NCBI RefSeq assembly: GCF_004359215.1
Contig: NW_027152091.1
Coordinates: forward strand, 1 to 24,642
Reading direction: 5' to 3'
DNA length: 24,642 nt
From: Bremia lactucae
Lineage: Eukaryota > Oomycota > Peronosporomycetes > Peronosporales > Peronosporaceae
In this document: in pieces, positions 9,565-18,009 of the stretch
Layout of the letters: each line of letters opens with the position of its first letter
How positions within the stretch are numbered: the first letter of the stretch is position 1
The notes under the pieces: model-generated
What the model was told of the DNA's origin: nothing
Database searches by the model: none
What the model saw: only the letters and a program-made list of their open reading frames with translations
Position numbers and translations under genes: made by a program

Positions 9565-9880
9565 CTAGGCTCTTAAGTTGAACCGAAGATCCTTAAAAAT
9601 GGTGCGCTCGGCTTCTTCTAAAAGCGCGTATACCTCGTGTAACGGAGCTGATAAGGTGGACTCTTGCTTGGGCAGGCATCCTTTCTCCTTGGTGAGTTGC
9701 TTTGCTAAGATCTTTGCAATGCGTCGGGCCTTTTGTAATGCGTCGGGTCTTTTGTAATGACGCAGGCAAATCGTTCGCAGTCTTTGCAGACTTTTCACCG
9801 TACTCAAAGAGGAAAGCCTTACTACAGTAGTATGGAATCTGATTATTAGCTTTTAGCTTTTTGCTCATAAATCTCAACGA
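9565..9880 (-). pseudogene. Leader reading frame of family B, upstream of gag
   Basis: Two overlapping minus-strand frames (9593-9877 and 9565-9807) join into one frame of about 95 codons if one copy of the 19-base tandem duplication at 9718-9755 is ignored. It begins MSKKLKANNQIPYYC and ends TIFKDLRFNLRA before gag. The duplication changes frame at the ALQK/LQKTRR point. It resembles no protein I recognise. It could be an upstream leader ORF, a gag N-terminal extension, or chance; coding in related copies would decide. Confidence 0.4.
9718..9755. repeat. 19-base tandem duplication
   Basis: Two adjacent copies of aatgcgtcgggccttttgt differ at one base. The length is not a multiple of three, so the duplication shifts the leader frame of family B. 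Confidence 0.85.
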
Positions 9881-10082
9881 CTTTCTTTAGCCATTAAGCG
9901 TAATGGGTAAGAGATTCAATCTTATTCCAGATGGATTAACTGTTTCACCGTGTTAAGCCGGTCCCAACCTCACACAGACTAAGCGACTATATCTGTCAGG
10001 CAGACGCTTAGAGTTACAGTGGATACTGAAGCCACACAATCAAAACTGCTACGCAGCGCTTCCAAAGGAATGGAGCAGTTGA

Positions 10083-10157
10083 CTGCGAGCGGAAATTCCC
10101 ACGCTACAAGCAGTACGTTACTGGCTGCGAGTGGAATCCCTTACGCTACAAGTAGTG
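10083..10157. repeat. Two-copy direct repeat in family B leader
   Basis: ctgcgagcggaa at 10083 and ctgcgagtggaa at 10125 start two similar 31-32 base stretches, both ending in acgctacaag(c/t)agt. They lie next to the 19-base minisatellite and share the word gcgag with it. Confidence 0.65.
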
Positions 10158-10191
10158 CTGGGCAATCCAACGCAGTGCAATCCAGCGAAGC

Positions 10192-10338
10192 GCGAACGGA
10201 CGGCAAAGAAGCGAGCGGACGGCGAAGAAGCGAGCAGACGGCGAAGAAGCGAGTAGACGGCGAAGAAGCGAGCGGACGGCGAAGAAGCGAGCGGACGGCG
10301 AAGAAGCGAGCGGACGGCGAAGAAGCGAGCGGAAGACC
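10192..10338. repeat. 19-base minisatellite in family B leader
   Basis: There are seven full units and one partial of gcgagcggacggcgaagaa, at 10192, 10211, 10230, 10249, 10268, 10287 and 10306, the partial from 10325. Units differ at one to three bases; the last three full ones are identical. The array ends a few bases before the PBS, so in element direction it is the very start of the untranslated leader. It keeps three long frames open on each strand by repetition alone, which produces spurious low-complexity ORFs. Confidence 0.95.
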
Positions 10339-10352
10339 AACAAGTGGTACCA
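10336..10352 (-). other. Primer binding site of family B
   Basis: On the minus strand, two bases after the LTR end, TGGTACCACTTGTTGG begins with the TGG that pairs with the CCA tail of a tRNA. The two-base gap is the same in families A and C. Confidence 0.65.
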
Positions 10353-10354
10353 CT

Positions 10355-10604
10355 TGTGAGGAATGAGGGTAAATTACGACTGAATTATTTTTTTTGCTTT
10401 ACTAGCCGATACTTTTGGCTCATCCTCTAAGGATCGCCTATCCTAAATCTAATTATTACTAAGTATCATCTCTCCTTATTGCGCCAACCTTTTTACTTGT
10501 TTTTATTATGGCGCATATGTAATTTGAATCAATAGAAAAGGAATGGTATAAAAGATAAATCGAAATGAGTGGTCATGGGCTCAGCGAGTTGAATGGTCCT
10601 GACA
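10355..10604 (-). repeat. 5' LTR of family B
   Basis: This is 250 bases, directly repeated at 4718-4964; in element orientation TGTCAGGACC...CTCACA. Its outer end abuts the upstream region of the intact TMEM41-like gene at 10605, so its promoter and polyadenylation signals lie about 450 bases from that gene's start, pointing away from it. Confidence 0.9.
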
Positions 10605-11079
10605 ATCTCGCGCTGGGACGGAGATAGTGTGCGGTACAAGGAACACCTGTTTATTTTACTTAGCTAGCACTACGTCGTAACGAAGTATACTTACTAAACA
10701 GTGTAGAGCAAATTAGAGACTGTTTCTTGTCGTCGTTATTTTTAATATTCATATCCTTCTATGGCTAGTATGAAGGACTTAGACCTTTGTCCATCTGTAA
10801 ACTAGAATCGGTTGCCGCACTCTATCTCTACAGCCTTACCAAATATACATCAGCCAAAGGATCATGTTTTCCTAAAATTTTACTTAGTTAAACTGTTTGC
10901 TAACTGGCATTCTTTTTTTTAATTAATAACGATCTGGCAATAAAATCCATTCAAATAACAAAATAAAAATTTCCAAAAAATAACCTACCCCCCGTTCTTC
11001 CGAACACTTTCTTGAACAGGATCCGCAGCAGTCGACAAAGTTTAGCAACGATGTCGGACTGGCGCCGTGATCTTCAGCT
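10605..11079 (+). repeat. Downstream copy of duplicated TMEM41-like 5' region
   Basis: This is the direct counterpart of 4243-4717. It supplies the present upstream region of the intact gene. Compared with the other copy it lacks a short GC-rich stretch near 4400-4420, has a longer T run near 10910, and has lost the upstream ATG. Confidence 0.9.
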
Positions 11080-11809
11080 CGTGGGCGTCGTTTTCATAGT
11101 CACCACGGCGCTATTAGGCGTGATGTTGCACTCGCTGGTAATCTCGACGCTCACAGACACCGAGTGGCTCGCGCTTCGACTGCCTACAACGCTCGAGGCA
11201 GCTCAAGAGCTAGGCAAGACCCTTCAGAGCTTCTCCGAGCGCCAACGAGGTTCACTTTTGCTCGCACACATGGGCTGCTATCTATACCTGCAAACATTTG
11301 CGATTCCGGGCACCGTATTTTTCAATCTATTGGGCGGCGCGTTGTTTGGGATGACGCTGGGATTTCCTCTGTGCTTGGCTAACAACACACTGGGATCGGT
11401 CTTTATGTTTCTCCTTTCGCGGCGTTTTGGCTACCGCGTCGTCACGCACTTTTTTCCGCAAAAACTCGATCGCTTAAGAAGTATATTGGACGCACATCGC
11501 GACGAAATGGCGCTGAATATGATATTCCTGCGCGTATTTCCATTCACCCCCAATTGGTTTATTAACATGGCGTCGCCCCACTTGGCCATTCCGCTAGGCC
11601 AATTTACGTTAGGCCCGCTATTTGGGCTCGTTCCGTACAATTTCCTGAGCTGCAAAGCTGGGCTTATTCTGCGCGAGCTACGATCGCGTGGAGACATTAT
11701 TGATAGCGCCACGACGATGCAGCTTATAGTGGTTGCTATCGTAGGTGGCCTTGTGCTCCCAAGACTAAAGAGGCGTTTTGCCACGACCACTGGTACCAAG
11801 CATGATTAA
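11051..11809 (+). CDS. TMEM41/VTT-domain membrane protein
   Basis: This is a 252-residue, intronless protein. The VTT (SNARE-associated/DedA-like) family, including TMEM41A/B, VMP1 and Tvp38, acts in the ER/Golgi membrane as lipid scramblases needed for autophagy and lipid transport. Seen here: an N-terminal hydrophobic helix (about residues 9-32), then the VTT signature region with YLQTFAIPGTVFFNLLGGAL and GFPLCLANNTLG (about 80-118), FLRVFPFTPNWFINMASP (about 157-174), GLVPYNFLSCKAG (about 190-202), and a last hydrophobic helix near 223-240 followed by a basic tail. The ATG at 11051 is chosen because the upstream frame back to 11012 has no ATG. A truncated copy of its 5' end lies at 4660. 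Confidence 0.9.
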   Translation: MSDWRRDLQLVGVVFIVTTALLGVMLHSLVISTLTDTEWLALRLPTTLEAAQELGKTLQSFSERQRGSLLLAHMGCYLYLQTFAIPGTVFFNLLGGALFGMTLGFPLCLANNTLGSVFMFLLSRRFGYRVVTHFFPQKLDRLRSILDAHRDEMALNMIFLRVFPFTPNWFINMASPHLAIPLGQFTLGPLFGLVPYNFLSCKAGLILRELRSRGDIIDSATTMQLIVVAIVGGLVLPRLKRRFATTTGTKHD

Positions 11810-12915
11810 ATTGAGTGTTTAAATTACGTTTGTCTTGTCCAAGTTTTTGCTGAATTGAGTAAGTTTCAGATAATTAAAAAAATCTAAAAGCTATCATTCA
11901 GCGTGTATCAAACGCACTATTTTTTTTTTTGTTCGTCGGGACCAAGCTAGACAAAATAAATGTCAGAGATACTTCTTATTCATTCGACGCCAGGCCAATT
12001 AGGTCTGCAGAGCTCTTATTGGGTTTGACTATCACAAGGTGCGTAATTAGATCCCGAATTTTCAGTATTTAAAATGCTAGACACGGGCGGATTTTAATTT
12101 TTTTCTGACAGACTGTAATCGTGAAGGTCTTCTTTCGTTGGAATGGATATGCAAATCTTTTAGATTATTATTAGAGTATACAATTATACGAGTAGTCTGC
12201 GCTGGTGCTCCCTCGCACTGCAGCAGCAATTTTCAATTATTTTGTTTGGCGGGAGTTGTTATACCTTTTAACGATTACTTTCAAACAGAAAAAAAGTTAT
12301 CGCGATTACAACTTAAGATTCTGGAATGTGATGCTAAAAATTAATGGCTAGAACACTGCGATGTAAGAAATAGCTAATTAATTTCAAGGGAAAGCACAAT
12401 ATCGTTCAAGCTAATGCGAGGTTTAAATCAAGCTGTCGACGTCCTAACTGCAATAAGCCACGAAAATGCAGGCTGTTTTCCGTATCAAAACAAAAGCAGC
12501 CGACCGGCCGTGATGGCAAAAGGTGGTTCTACCAAGAGAATTCAAGGTGCCTTCCTCTAATATTTTAAGCGCAAATAGGTTTTCATCCGACTTCTATACA
12601 AACACGTAAAAACTCGCGGTACTCAAAAGTGATTAGCAAGCAACTTAACGATTTAGAGGTATGCCAGCGTCGACGTCCTGTCATGTAAAAAGACGCATTC
12701 TTCACATTGCCGTATTAAGACGCAATTTTTTTTGCGAAGTCTTCGGGGCCGTGTAGGAGTCACTTAGCTTGCTCATCACCAAATAAAAAAATGCTCTTCG
12801 ATCAATCGCTGCAAACTTTCATGTTCCTCGCGAAACAAACTTTTGCGCAATATTGGACGCATATTCCCAAAAACAGTTTATTATTTGCGACTGAACTTCA
12901 TTGCAATGTGCGCTC
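11810..12915. other. AT-rich intergenic DNA
   Basis: Beyond the likely 3' untranslated region of the TMEM41-like gene I see no convincing gene. A plus-strand frame at 12138-12344 has no family resemblance and biased composition, and is treated as chance. No match to families A, B or C was noticed. Confidence 0.5.
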
Positions 12916-13175
12916 ATGAATGTGTTGGAGGTCTCCGCATTGCATAATTCAGAGGAGTGCTATTATGTAAGGCACGAAAATATTCTAGATCGTGTTTTTC
13001 TGTCACATGCAACAGGCTTTCTAGCTACTGGTAGCGTTAAAGACTTGCATTGGCCTTGTATGCAAATTGCCTGAGGTCACTTTAGGTTTTCCGACACTAT
13101 TTAAATAACTCATGTTACAGCTCTCCCGTGACCTCAAGAGCAAACGGTTGTATCAGACGATGTACTGTATGTACA
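12916..13175 (+). pseudogene. Possible WD-repeat remnant (PPWD1-like)
   Basis: ATG at 12916 opens 52 codons to a TGA at 13072. The segment YYVRHENILDRVFLSHATGF then LATGSVKDLHW aligns by eye with a WD-repeat blade of PPWD1-type cyclophilins (pattern SYMHRDVVTH, then TxFxxTxSxDGxxKFW). Further on, in other frames, LQLSRDLKSK and TVVSDDVLYVQYY resemble the start and end of the next blade. The spacing fits consecutive WD repeats. Frame changes and stops indicate a decayed fragment. The match is short and imperfect, so chance remains possible. Confidence 0.35.
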
Positions 13176-13423
13176 GTATTATTTACGCTACTTTTTTTTT
13201 GCAGTTTCCATTTTGAGGTTGTCAAGGATGTAAGAAACTATTTTAAATTTTAAATTTGAGCTATTATGGAGTATTAAGCGGCTAAAAAAGCATCTTCGGC
13301 TACTATTGCTTGTCAGCTTGAAAATAAAAAAAGTTTTGAAGCAATAATGGACTACGTACCTAATATCACGCTGTACAAGAAATGACTCAAAACCAATAAA
13401 AACAACACTCTTCGCCTTGCGTC
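13176..13423. promoter_or_regulatory. Upstream region of short TCAIM-like gene
   Basis: This is AT-rich DNA with a T run at about 13192-13200 and A runs near the gene. I see no clear oomycete initiator consensus within 100 bases of the ATG at 13424. It presumably holds the promoter by position alone. Confidence 0.3.
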
Positions 13424-14044
13424 ATGGCCTTCATGTCGGTAGCTCGTCAGGCACGCGCCACTTCTCGATTCCTCTATTCCCGTATGCGCGTTTGTCCTCT
13501 TGTAGCTAATGAGCAATTCTTGCAGCGAACGAAGTGGCAGCGCTTGCCCTGTGCGATGGAGTCTCCGATCCTATCGACTCGAGTAGGCTTTTTGCGAACA
13601 AAGGTGAGCGAGCGTGTGGTCCTGCCAGAAGAGAACGAAATTGAACCTACGCTAGCATTTGACGACAGTGAAATGACAATTGAAGATGCTTCGATTGAAA
13701 ACTTGCTGAAAGAGCTCAATGAAGTTTTTGAAATTATTGCTGCTGTGCCACTGATGGATGAAGAGGAGTATGGGGAAGTGCGCCAACACTTTGAGAGTGG
13801 CAGTGGTCTTGATGAGATTGATGAACGTGGGTATAATATTAAAGCTGGGACGCATAAGATTTGGAAGGGTGAGCGCGACCTTACAAAGATTGTTGAGGGA
13901 TTGGATACCGATTCGGCCCAGATTCTGCAGCGTATCCTGCTCCACACGCTTAATATTGAGAGAAAAGTGCGTGAGATGCTCTCGAATGGTGGAGTTGATC
14001 CCGATGACAAAGATGAGTTGCAAGAAGACAATCAGGTCATTTGA
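13424..14044 (+). CDS. Short TCAIM-like mitochondrial protein lacking the J-like domain
   Basis: This is 206 residues in one exon. The N-terminus (MAFMSVARQARATSRFLYSR) is rich in Arg, Ser and Ala without acids, as in mitochondrial targeting peptides. Residues about 47-64 (ILSTRVGFLRTKVSERVV) match the neighbour's FLSTR/FVRTKVSER. Then the sequence jumps to a C-terminal module, about residues 88-195, with IENLLKELNEVFEIIAAVPL, HFESGSGLDEIDERGYNIKAG and SAQILQRILLHTLNIERKV, matching residues about 247-348 of the neighbour. The HPD-containing DUF4460 domain and the linker are missing without a frame break. ATG chosen by alignment to the paralog. A functional truncated paralog is likely but unproven. 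Confidence 0.8.
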   Translation: MAFMSVARQARATSRFLYSRMRVCPLVANEQFLQRTKWQRLPCAMESPILSTRVGFLRTKVSERVVLPEENEIEPTLAFDDSEMTIEDASIENLLKELNEVFEIIAAVPLMDEEEYGEVRQHFESGSGLDEIDERGYNIKAGTHKIWKGERDLTKIVEGLDTDSAQILQRILLHTLNIERKVREMLSNGGVDPDDKDELQEDNQVI

Positions 14045-14315
14045 GATTGTCCGTTAAAAAAGAAGTCATCTCGACACCATCAAGGTATTGCGGAGATCTT
14101 GGTCGAGCCCGCGTGCTTTGCTTTTGCTCTTAACTTTTGATTCGACACAGGCAATCAAGACGTCTAAGTCCCGTATAAATGATGTACGTATACTTGCACC
14201 ATTGATAAATTCTCCTTATCTTATGTTAGAAATAAAGAACGATTGTAAGAATACCTCGCCGTAAAATGCACAAGAAAATGGGCAACATGTAATTTCAGGC
14301 ATGACCCGAATTTGT

Positions 14316-14322
14316 GCTCATT
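14316..14322 (+). promoter_or_regulatory. Oomycete initiator-like site GCTCATT
   Basis: GCTCATT followed by ACGAAAAA lies 85 bases before the ATG at 14407. It matches the core of the oomycete initiator (GCTCATTYYNCAWTTT as established for the group) but not its 3' half. This is a plausible transcription start, judged on sequence only. Confidence 0.4.
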
Positions 14323-14406
14323 ACGAAAAACGCATATTTTGCTCTCAAAAAAAGTGATAAATAATTTTATTCATTCTTGCCTTCAGGGCTCTGAAAAGCG
14401 GTGGTA

Positions 14407-15504
14407 ATGGGCTTCGTCGCACTAGCTCGTCAGACGCTTATCGTTTCTCGCTTCCAAATGCACGCGTCTACACGCTTAAGCACAGCAATTCCCTGGCAAC
14501 AAATGCATAAGCACCGCGTGCCTTGCTCTATCGACCCTCCATTCCTATCAACCCGAACCAGCAGCATTAGTTTTGTACGAACAAAAGTCAGCGAACGCAC
14601 GCTCCGTCGGAAGAAATTACGCGTCAACAAGAGCCAAAAAGGAGTCAAGGTGCCAATTCTTAAAGAAACGTTGCGCAAGCTCTATTTGCGTACGCATCCG
14701 GATCTCTTTGGACAGTATCCAACGCAGCAGCGCGCAAATGAGGAATCGTACAAAGAGCTCTTGGGCATCCTGGACGCCATTGAGAAACACAATCAATTTC
14801 CCCCAGCCAAGACCTTAAAACTTCCATTTTTTTTAAAAACACCTATCGAGGGTGAATTTAAAGAAGTCGAGTTGCAACTACGCACGACGGGAGGTGCATG
14901 TAATACGTTGGTAGAGGAGGCATTGGGTCAATTTTTCAGCAACTGTGGGCTCCCTGAGGTCTTTCAATGGGACAAAGGAAGCTGGGGCAAAAGTGTAGGT
15001 AAACACGCAGTAGAGAATCCAAATTTAGGCTTTGAAAAGGAAGATGAAACGCATGAGAACGACCGTCACGAGGCCAAGCGCGAAGAACGGCATTCTTCAG
15101 CTCCGGCTTATAATCCCGTGGATCGTAAAGCACCAGAAGATCATTCGATTGAAAAGGTTCTGAATGAGTTAGACGACACGTTGCAGCTTATTGCTGTCGT
15201 GCCATATCTTGACGACGACGACAAGCAACAGCAAGCTATTAAAACTCATTTTGAACACGGATCAGGTCTCGATGACCTCGATGCTCAAGGGTATTCACTG
15301 AAAGCGGGAGTTATTCAATTGTGGCAAGGCGAACGGAATCTACAGGCACTGATTCCTGGATTAGATGGCGACTCGGCGATTCTAATGCAGCGAATTTTGC
15401 TTCATACCGTCGATATTGAAAAGCGTCTCGAGAACGTCATTGCTCAAAGCTCCTTGGACGTTACGAGATTCACTGCGGAAGCTTGTAATCAACAGAGCGA
15501 GTAA
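14407..15504 (+). CDS. TCAIM-like mitochondrial protein with DUF4460 J-like domain
   Basis: This is 365 residues in one exon. The family (T-cell activation inhibitor, mitochondrial; DUF4460 plus DUF4461) is mitochondrial and of uncertain biochemical role. Seen here: a basic presequence (MGFVALARQTLIVSRFQ), a J-like domain at about residues 82-130 with LRKLYLRTHPDLFGQYP (HPD at 97-99) and ANEESYKELLGILDAIE, a middle part with FQWDKGSWGK, an acidic charged linker (about 200-240), and the C-terminal module with HFEHGSGLDDLDAQGYSLKAG and LMQRILLHTVDIEKRL. The ATG at 14407 is chosen over the upstream GTG because it aligns with the paralog's start. Tandem, same strand, 362 bases after 14044. Confidence 0.85.
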   Translation: MGFVALARQTLIVSRFQMHASTRLSTAIPWQQMHKHRVPCSIDPPFLSTRTSSISFVRTKVSERTLRRKKLRVNKSQKGVKVPILKETLRKLYLRTHPDLFGQYPTQQRANEESYKELLGILDAIEKHNQFPPAKTLKLPFFLKTPIEGEFKEVELQLRTTGGACNTLVEEALGQFFSNCGLPEVFQWDKGSWGKSVGKHAVENPNLGFEKEDETHENDRHEAKREERHSSAPAYNPVDRKAPEDHSIEKVLNELDDTLQLIAVVPYLDDDDKQQQAIKTHFEHGSGLDDLDAQGYSLKAGVIQLWQGERNLQALIPGLDGDSAILMQRILLHTVDIEKRLENVIAQSSLDVTRFTAEACNQQSE

Positions 15505-15736
15505 AGATTCTTGGATGACTTTATCGATAAAAGATTATCGCGTTATGTGGGCATTTACAATGAATTAATTGTTAAGCACTGAACTTACATGCCCAAATGC
15601 ACAAAAGATGACACGGCACTAGGACCTGCACCCAGGATTGGAAAGAATAGTGAATTACTTCTTTGAGTCGCTGTCCTAGACAGGAATTAGCTCTTACATA
15701 ACATCGAGTGACCCGGGGCCGTCAGTTTAGCACGAA
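15505..15736. other. Spacer after the TCAIM-like gene
   Basis: I see no gene. It probably contains the 3' untranslated region and polyadenylation site of the preceding gene, then runs into family C LTR-like sequence near 15737. Confidence 0.4.
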
Positions 15737-16270
15737 ATGGAACGGGGTGTACCGTTAAAACATGAATATTATTTCTGTAAGAGAAAATAATAAAGAAGTA
15801 TTTACGTTGGAATTGTTATATTCAACTTAAATTCCTAGGTACTTAATTGAAGTAATAAAAAAAAAACCTACCACTTAAGTGTGCTTCATATATATGTGAC
15901 CCACCCTTATGTATGTGATGCACATTGGTACATCCTAGCGTCATCCGCTATGCGAAATACCCAAAAACGATACGCTCGCAGCACATATTAGTCTATCTAC
16001 AAAGACGGCATTTATGCTAGGTAATAACAGAAATTTATATTTAATGCGATTAAATATAAATCAGTCTTAAACTTACAATATACTTGATAAGTTTGCACGA
16101 GGAGCCGGATTACCGCTCCCGTGACGACACTTTTATCAGTGTACTTCGTGAGTTGGGTGAGGTCGCTAAGGCGCCCACCACAAACCTCACTGCACGTGAG
16201 AGAAGGCGGTAAATCGTCGAAGGTGTGTGCGTGCGTAGTACGTGGCAGCTTTAAGTAGCGCCCGTCTACA
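15737..16270 (+). repeat. 5' LTR of family C
   Basis: This is about 534 bases, ending CTACA at 16270. The part from about 15870 aligns with the solo LTR at 2958-3487 (shared words include gtatgtgatgcacat, gcgtcatccg, gatacgctcgca and gagccggattaccgctcccg). The start is set at TGGAACGGGG by analogy with TGTAACGGGC of the solo LTR and by equal length; the first 130 bases are diverged, so the exact start is uncertain. Confidence 0.65.
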
Positions 16271-17345
16271 CTTGGTGGAACTTGAAATCCTTCCCACGAC
16301 CCGCATCTTTGAGCGTGTACGTGAGGATGAGCCTCAATATCGATTGGACTCATTTCCCCCCACCTCCGAACATCATCGGGAGTTGGCTGAGCAGACGGCG
16401 CAGGGACTTAGGGAACAAGCCATGGCCAGGGTCTTGGGTAGTCTCCTGAGCAACATGTTACTCAGTTGGAGCAGTTTGACGCACTCATGCTCGGACAGCG
16501 AAGGGTCGCGTCCGAGGCACAAAGCCATGCTACGGCGGAGTCTGTCACACAGACTCAGGATGAGCTAAGGCGAGAGCAGGCTCGAAGCGAGGCTTTCAAC
16601 AGGACTGTTAAGATGCTCTCCGCTCTCAGCCGAGGCTTATTCGGATGGACCCGCCCAAGTTCGATGGAACTGCAGCGCGCACGATATCCATCGGCTGTTA
16701 GCAGTAAAGCAATGCGGTGTGTCGCAGCTAATCGAAGATGACAGCCCGATGGTGCCGTACTCCATGTCGCACCCGCGCGGTAAAGCCTCAGAGTGGGCTT
16801 ACTCGGCGGGTATAGCGTATTCAAGGTGTTCCCTTCATGGGCGATTATAAGACAAAGACTCGCGCCATGTGCCAGCCACCAAACAACGAGGTGTTGCATA
16901 AGGTGCGCGTTTTCGGGGCGTGGCAGGCGAAGCGATCTATGCAAGAGCATGTGCAGGAGATGCACTAGCTGTCGGGATCAATTACCGTAGGTCCGATTGG
17001 GGAGCACATAAAAGTGCCCAAGTTTATGAACGGAATACGTCATGGCTCATCGTGACAGGCTCTTATTAGAAAGGTGCCGTCAACGATGGAATCCAAATTG
17101 CCTTAGTTGAGGAGAAATTTTACAACAGTGCCTCGGCGATAGCTTGGTATAAGCCGTCGGCCGAGAGAACAGGTGTCACTTCCATGGAGTTGGGCAATGC
17201 AGACGTTGTCTGTCACAAATGTGGCAAGCGCAGTCATATGAGCGCTGCTATGCCTGGGCCCCTGCTGGGGCGAAGACGCCCAGCAAGAGGAATCCCTTTC
17301 CGAAGAGCGATGGCAATAACCAGCGTGCGAGACGCATGAGTCCGC
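16271..17345 (+). pseudogene. Family C gag, broken
   Basis: Frames on the plus strand give a coiled-coil-like N-terminus (SVTQTQDELRREQARSEAF, about 16540-16600), then LRMDPPKFDGTAARTIS, a capsid part with CQPPNNEVLHKVRVFGAWQ and QEHVQEMH, then GPIGEHIKVPKFMNGIRHGS, and a zinc knuckle start VCHKCGKRSHM (about 17211-17245) whose final Cys is no longer in frame. DPPKFDG and FMNGLRHG-like motifs are typical of oomycete Gypsy gags. At least five frame changes or stops occur. Confidence 0.75.
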
Positions 17346-17369
17346 ATCTACCACTGAGGGGTCGAAAAA

Positions 17370-18009
17370 ATGCAGGAGAAAGCTGAGGTAAATCGCTTTA
17401 GCTTCATCGATGGCCTGTTATGGCATCAGCTGTCACCTTGTGATTCCTTGGGAATCTATGTGCCTCATGACACAGACCTCAAGCTGATGACCCTTCACGA
17501 GCTCCATGATGCGCCATCTAGTGGGCATCTGGGCCGTGAAAAGACATTCTTACGAGTGTCAGAGAAATTTTGGTGAACGCACTTATTTAGATGGGTGGCC
17601 AACTATATTCGCTCTTGCGAACAGTGTCAGCATAAAGCCTGCACCGTCCAGCAGTGCGCCACTGAAGCCGCTACCGATTCCAACCAACTGTTGGAAGTCA
17701 GTAAGTCTAGACTTCACATTAGGGTCGGACGGGGCTCGTCGTCTTCGTAAACGGTCTAAGCAAGATGGTTCATTCAGCACCATGTAAGACATCGATCAAA
17801 GGCAAGTAGGCAGCTCTCTTGTCCTGGATCGCGTATACCGATTACACGAGATGGCCGAGTCCATAGTATTGGACCGGGATCAATGATTTACGTCTGGGTT
17901 TTGGCGACAAGTGCTTGGGCTGCTAGGTGGCGAGTTCCCCATGTCGACTGCAGACCATCCTCAGATCAATGGCCAAACAGAACGTGCCAATCAGGTCGTG
18001 GTGGATAAA
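17370..18009 (+). pseudogene. Family C integrase, broken
   Basis: The zinc-binding part is at 17370-17575: LHELHDAPSSGHLGREKTFL, then a stop after EKFW, then RWVANYIRSCEQCQHKA in another frame. This completes the HHCC set. The core follows with SVSLDFTLG (first Asp), ESIVLDRDQ and a stop (second Asp region, about 17860-17890), then MSTADHPQINGQTERANQVV (catalytic Glu, about 17940-18000). It then ends in a TAG within LTR-like DNA, so the C-terminal domain is missing. Confidence 0.75.

Larger units (their letters stand above)
4718..10604 (-). mobile_element. Ty3/Gypsy chromovirus-type element, family B, full structure
   Basis: This is a complete LTR retrotransposon on the minus strand: 5' LTR 10604-10355, PBS, minisatellite leader, leader frame, gag, protease, RT, RNase H, integrase, chromodomain, polypurine tract, 3' LTR 4964-4718. 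The order protease-RT-RNase H-integrase is that of Gypsy, and the C-terminal chromodomain places it with chromoviruses. All coding parts carry stops or shifts and the RT active site is damaged. The LTRs differ by roughly one base in eight by eye, so the element is old. Flanking five-base sequences (cctct and atctc) do not match as a target-site duplication. Confidence 0.92.

Noticed and set aside
9718..10338. CRISPR-like array
   Set aside because: Repeats are head-to-tail with no spacers and sit in a eukaryotic retrotransposon leader.
10019..10366. 115-residue plus-strand frame and matching minus-strand frames across the repeat array
   Set aside because: Produced by a 19-base tandem repeat that keeps several frames open on both strands; it lies in the untranslated leader of family B.
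11012..11050. Upstream extension of the TMEM41-like protein to 11012
   Set aside because: Starts with TTG, not ATG; the corresponding ATG exists only in the truncated copy.
11431..11799. Minus-strand frame of 122 codons opposite the TMEM41-like gene
   Set aside because: Antisense shadow; the plus-strand protein has clear family motifs.
12138..12344. 68-codon frame in the intergenic region
   Set aside because: No family resemblance, AT-rich, no supporting context.
13474..14031. Long minus-strand frame (185 codons) opposite the short TCAIM-like gene
   Set aside because: Shadow of the plus-strand gene, Ser/Arg-rich as expected from antisense of Glu/Asp/Leu codons; the plus frame is conserved with the neighbouring paralog.
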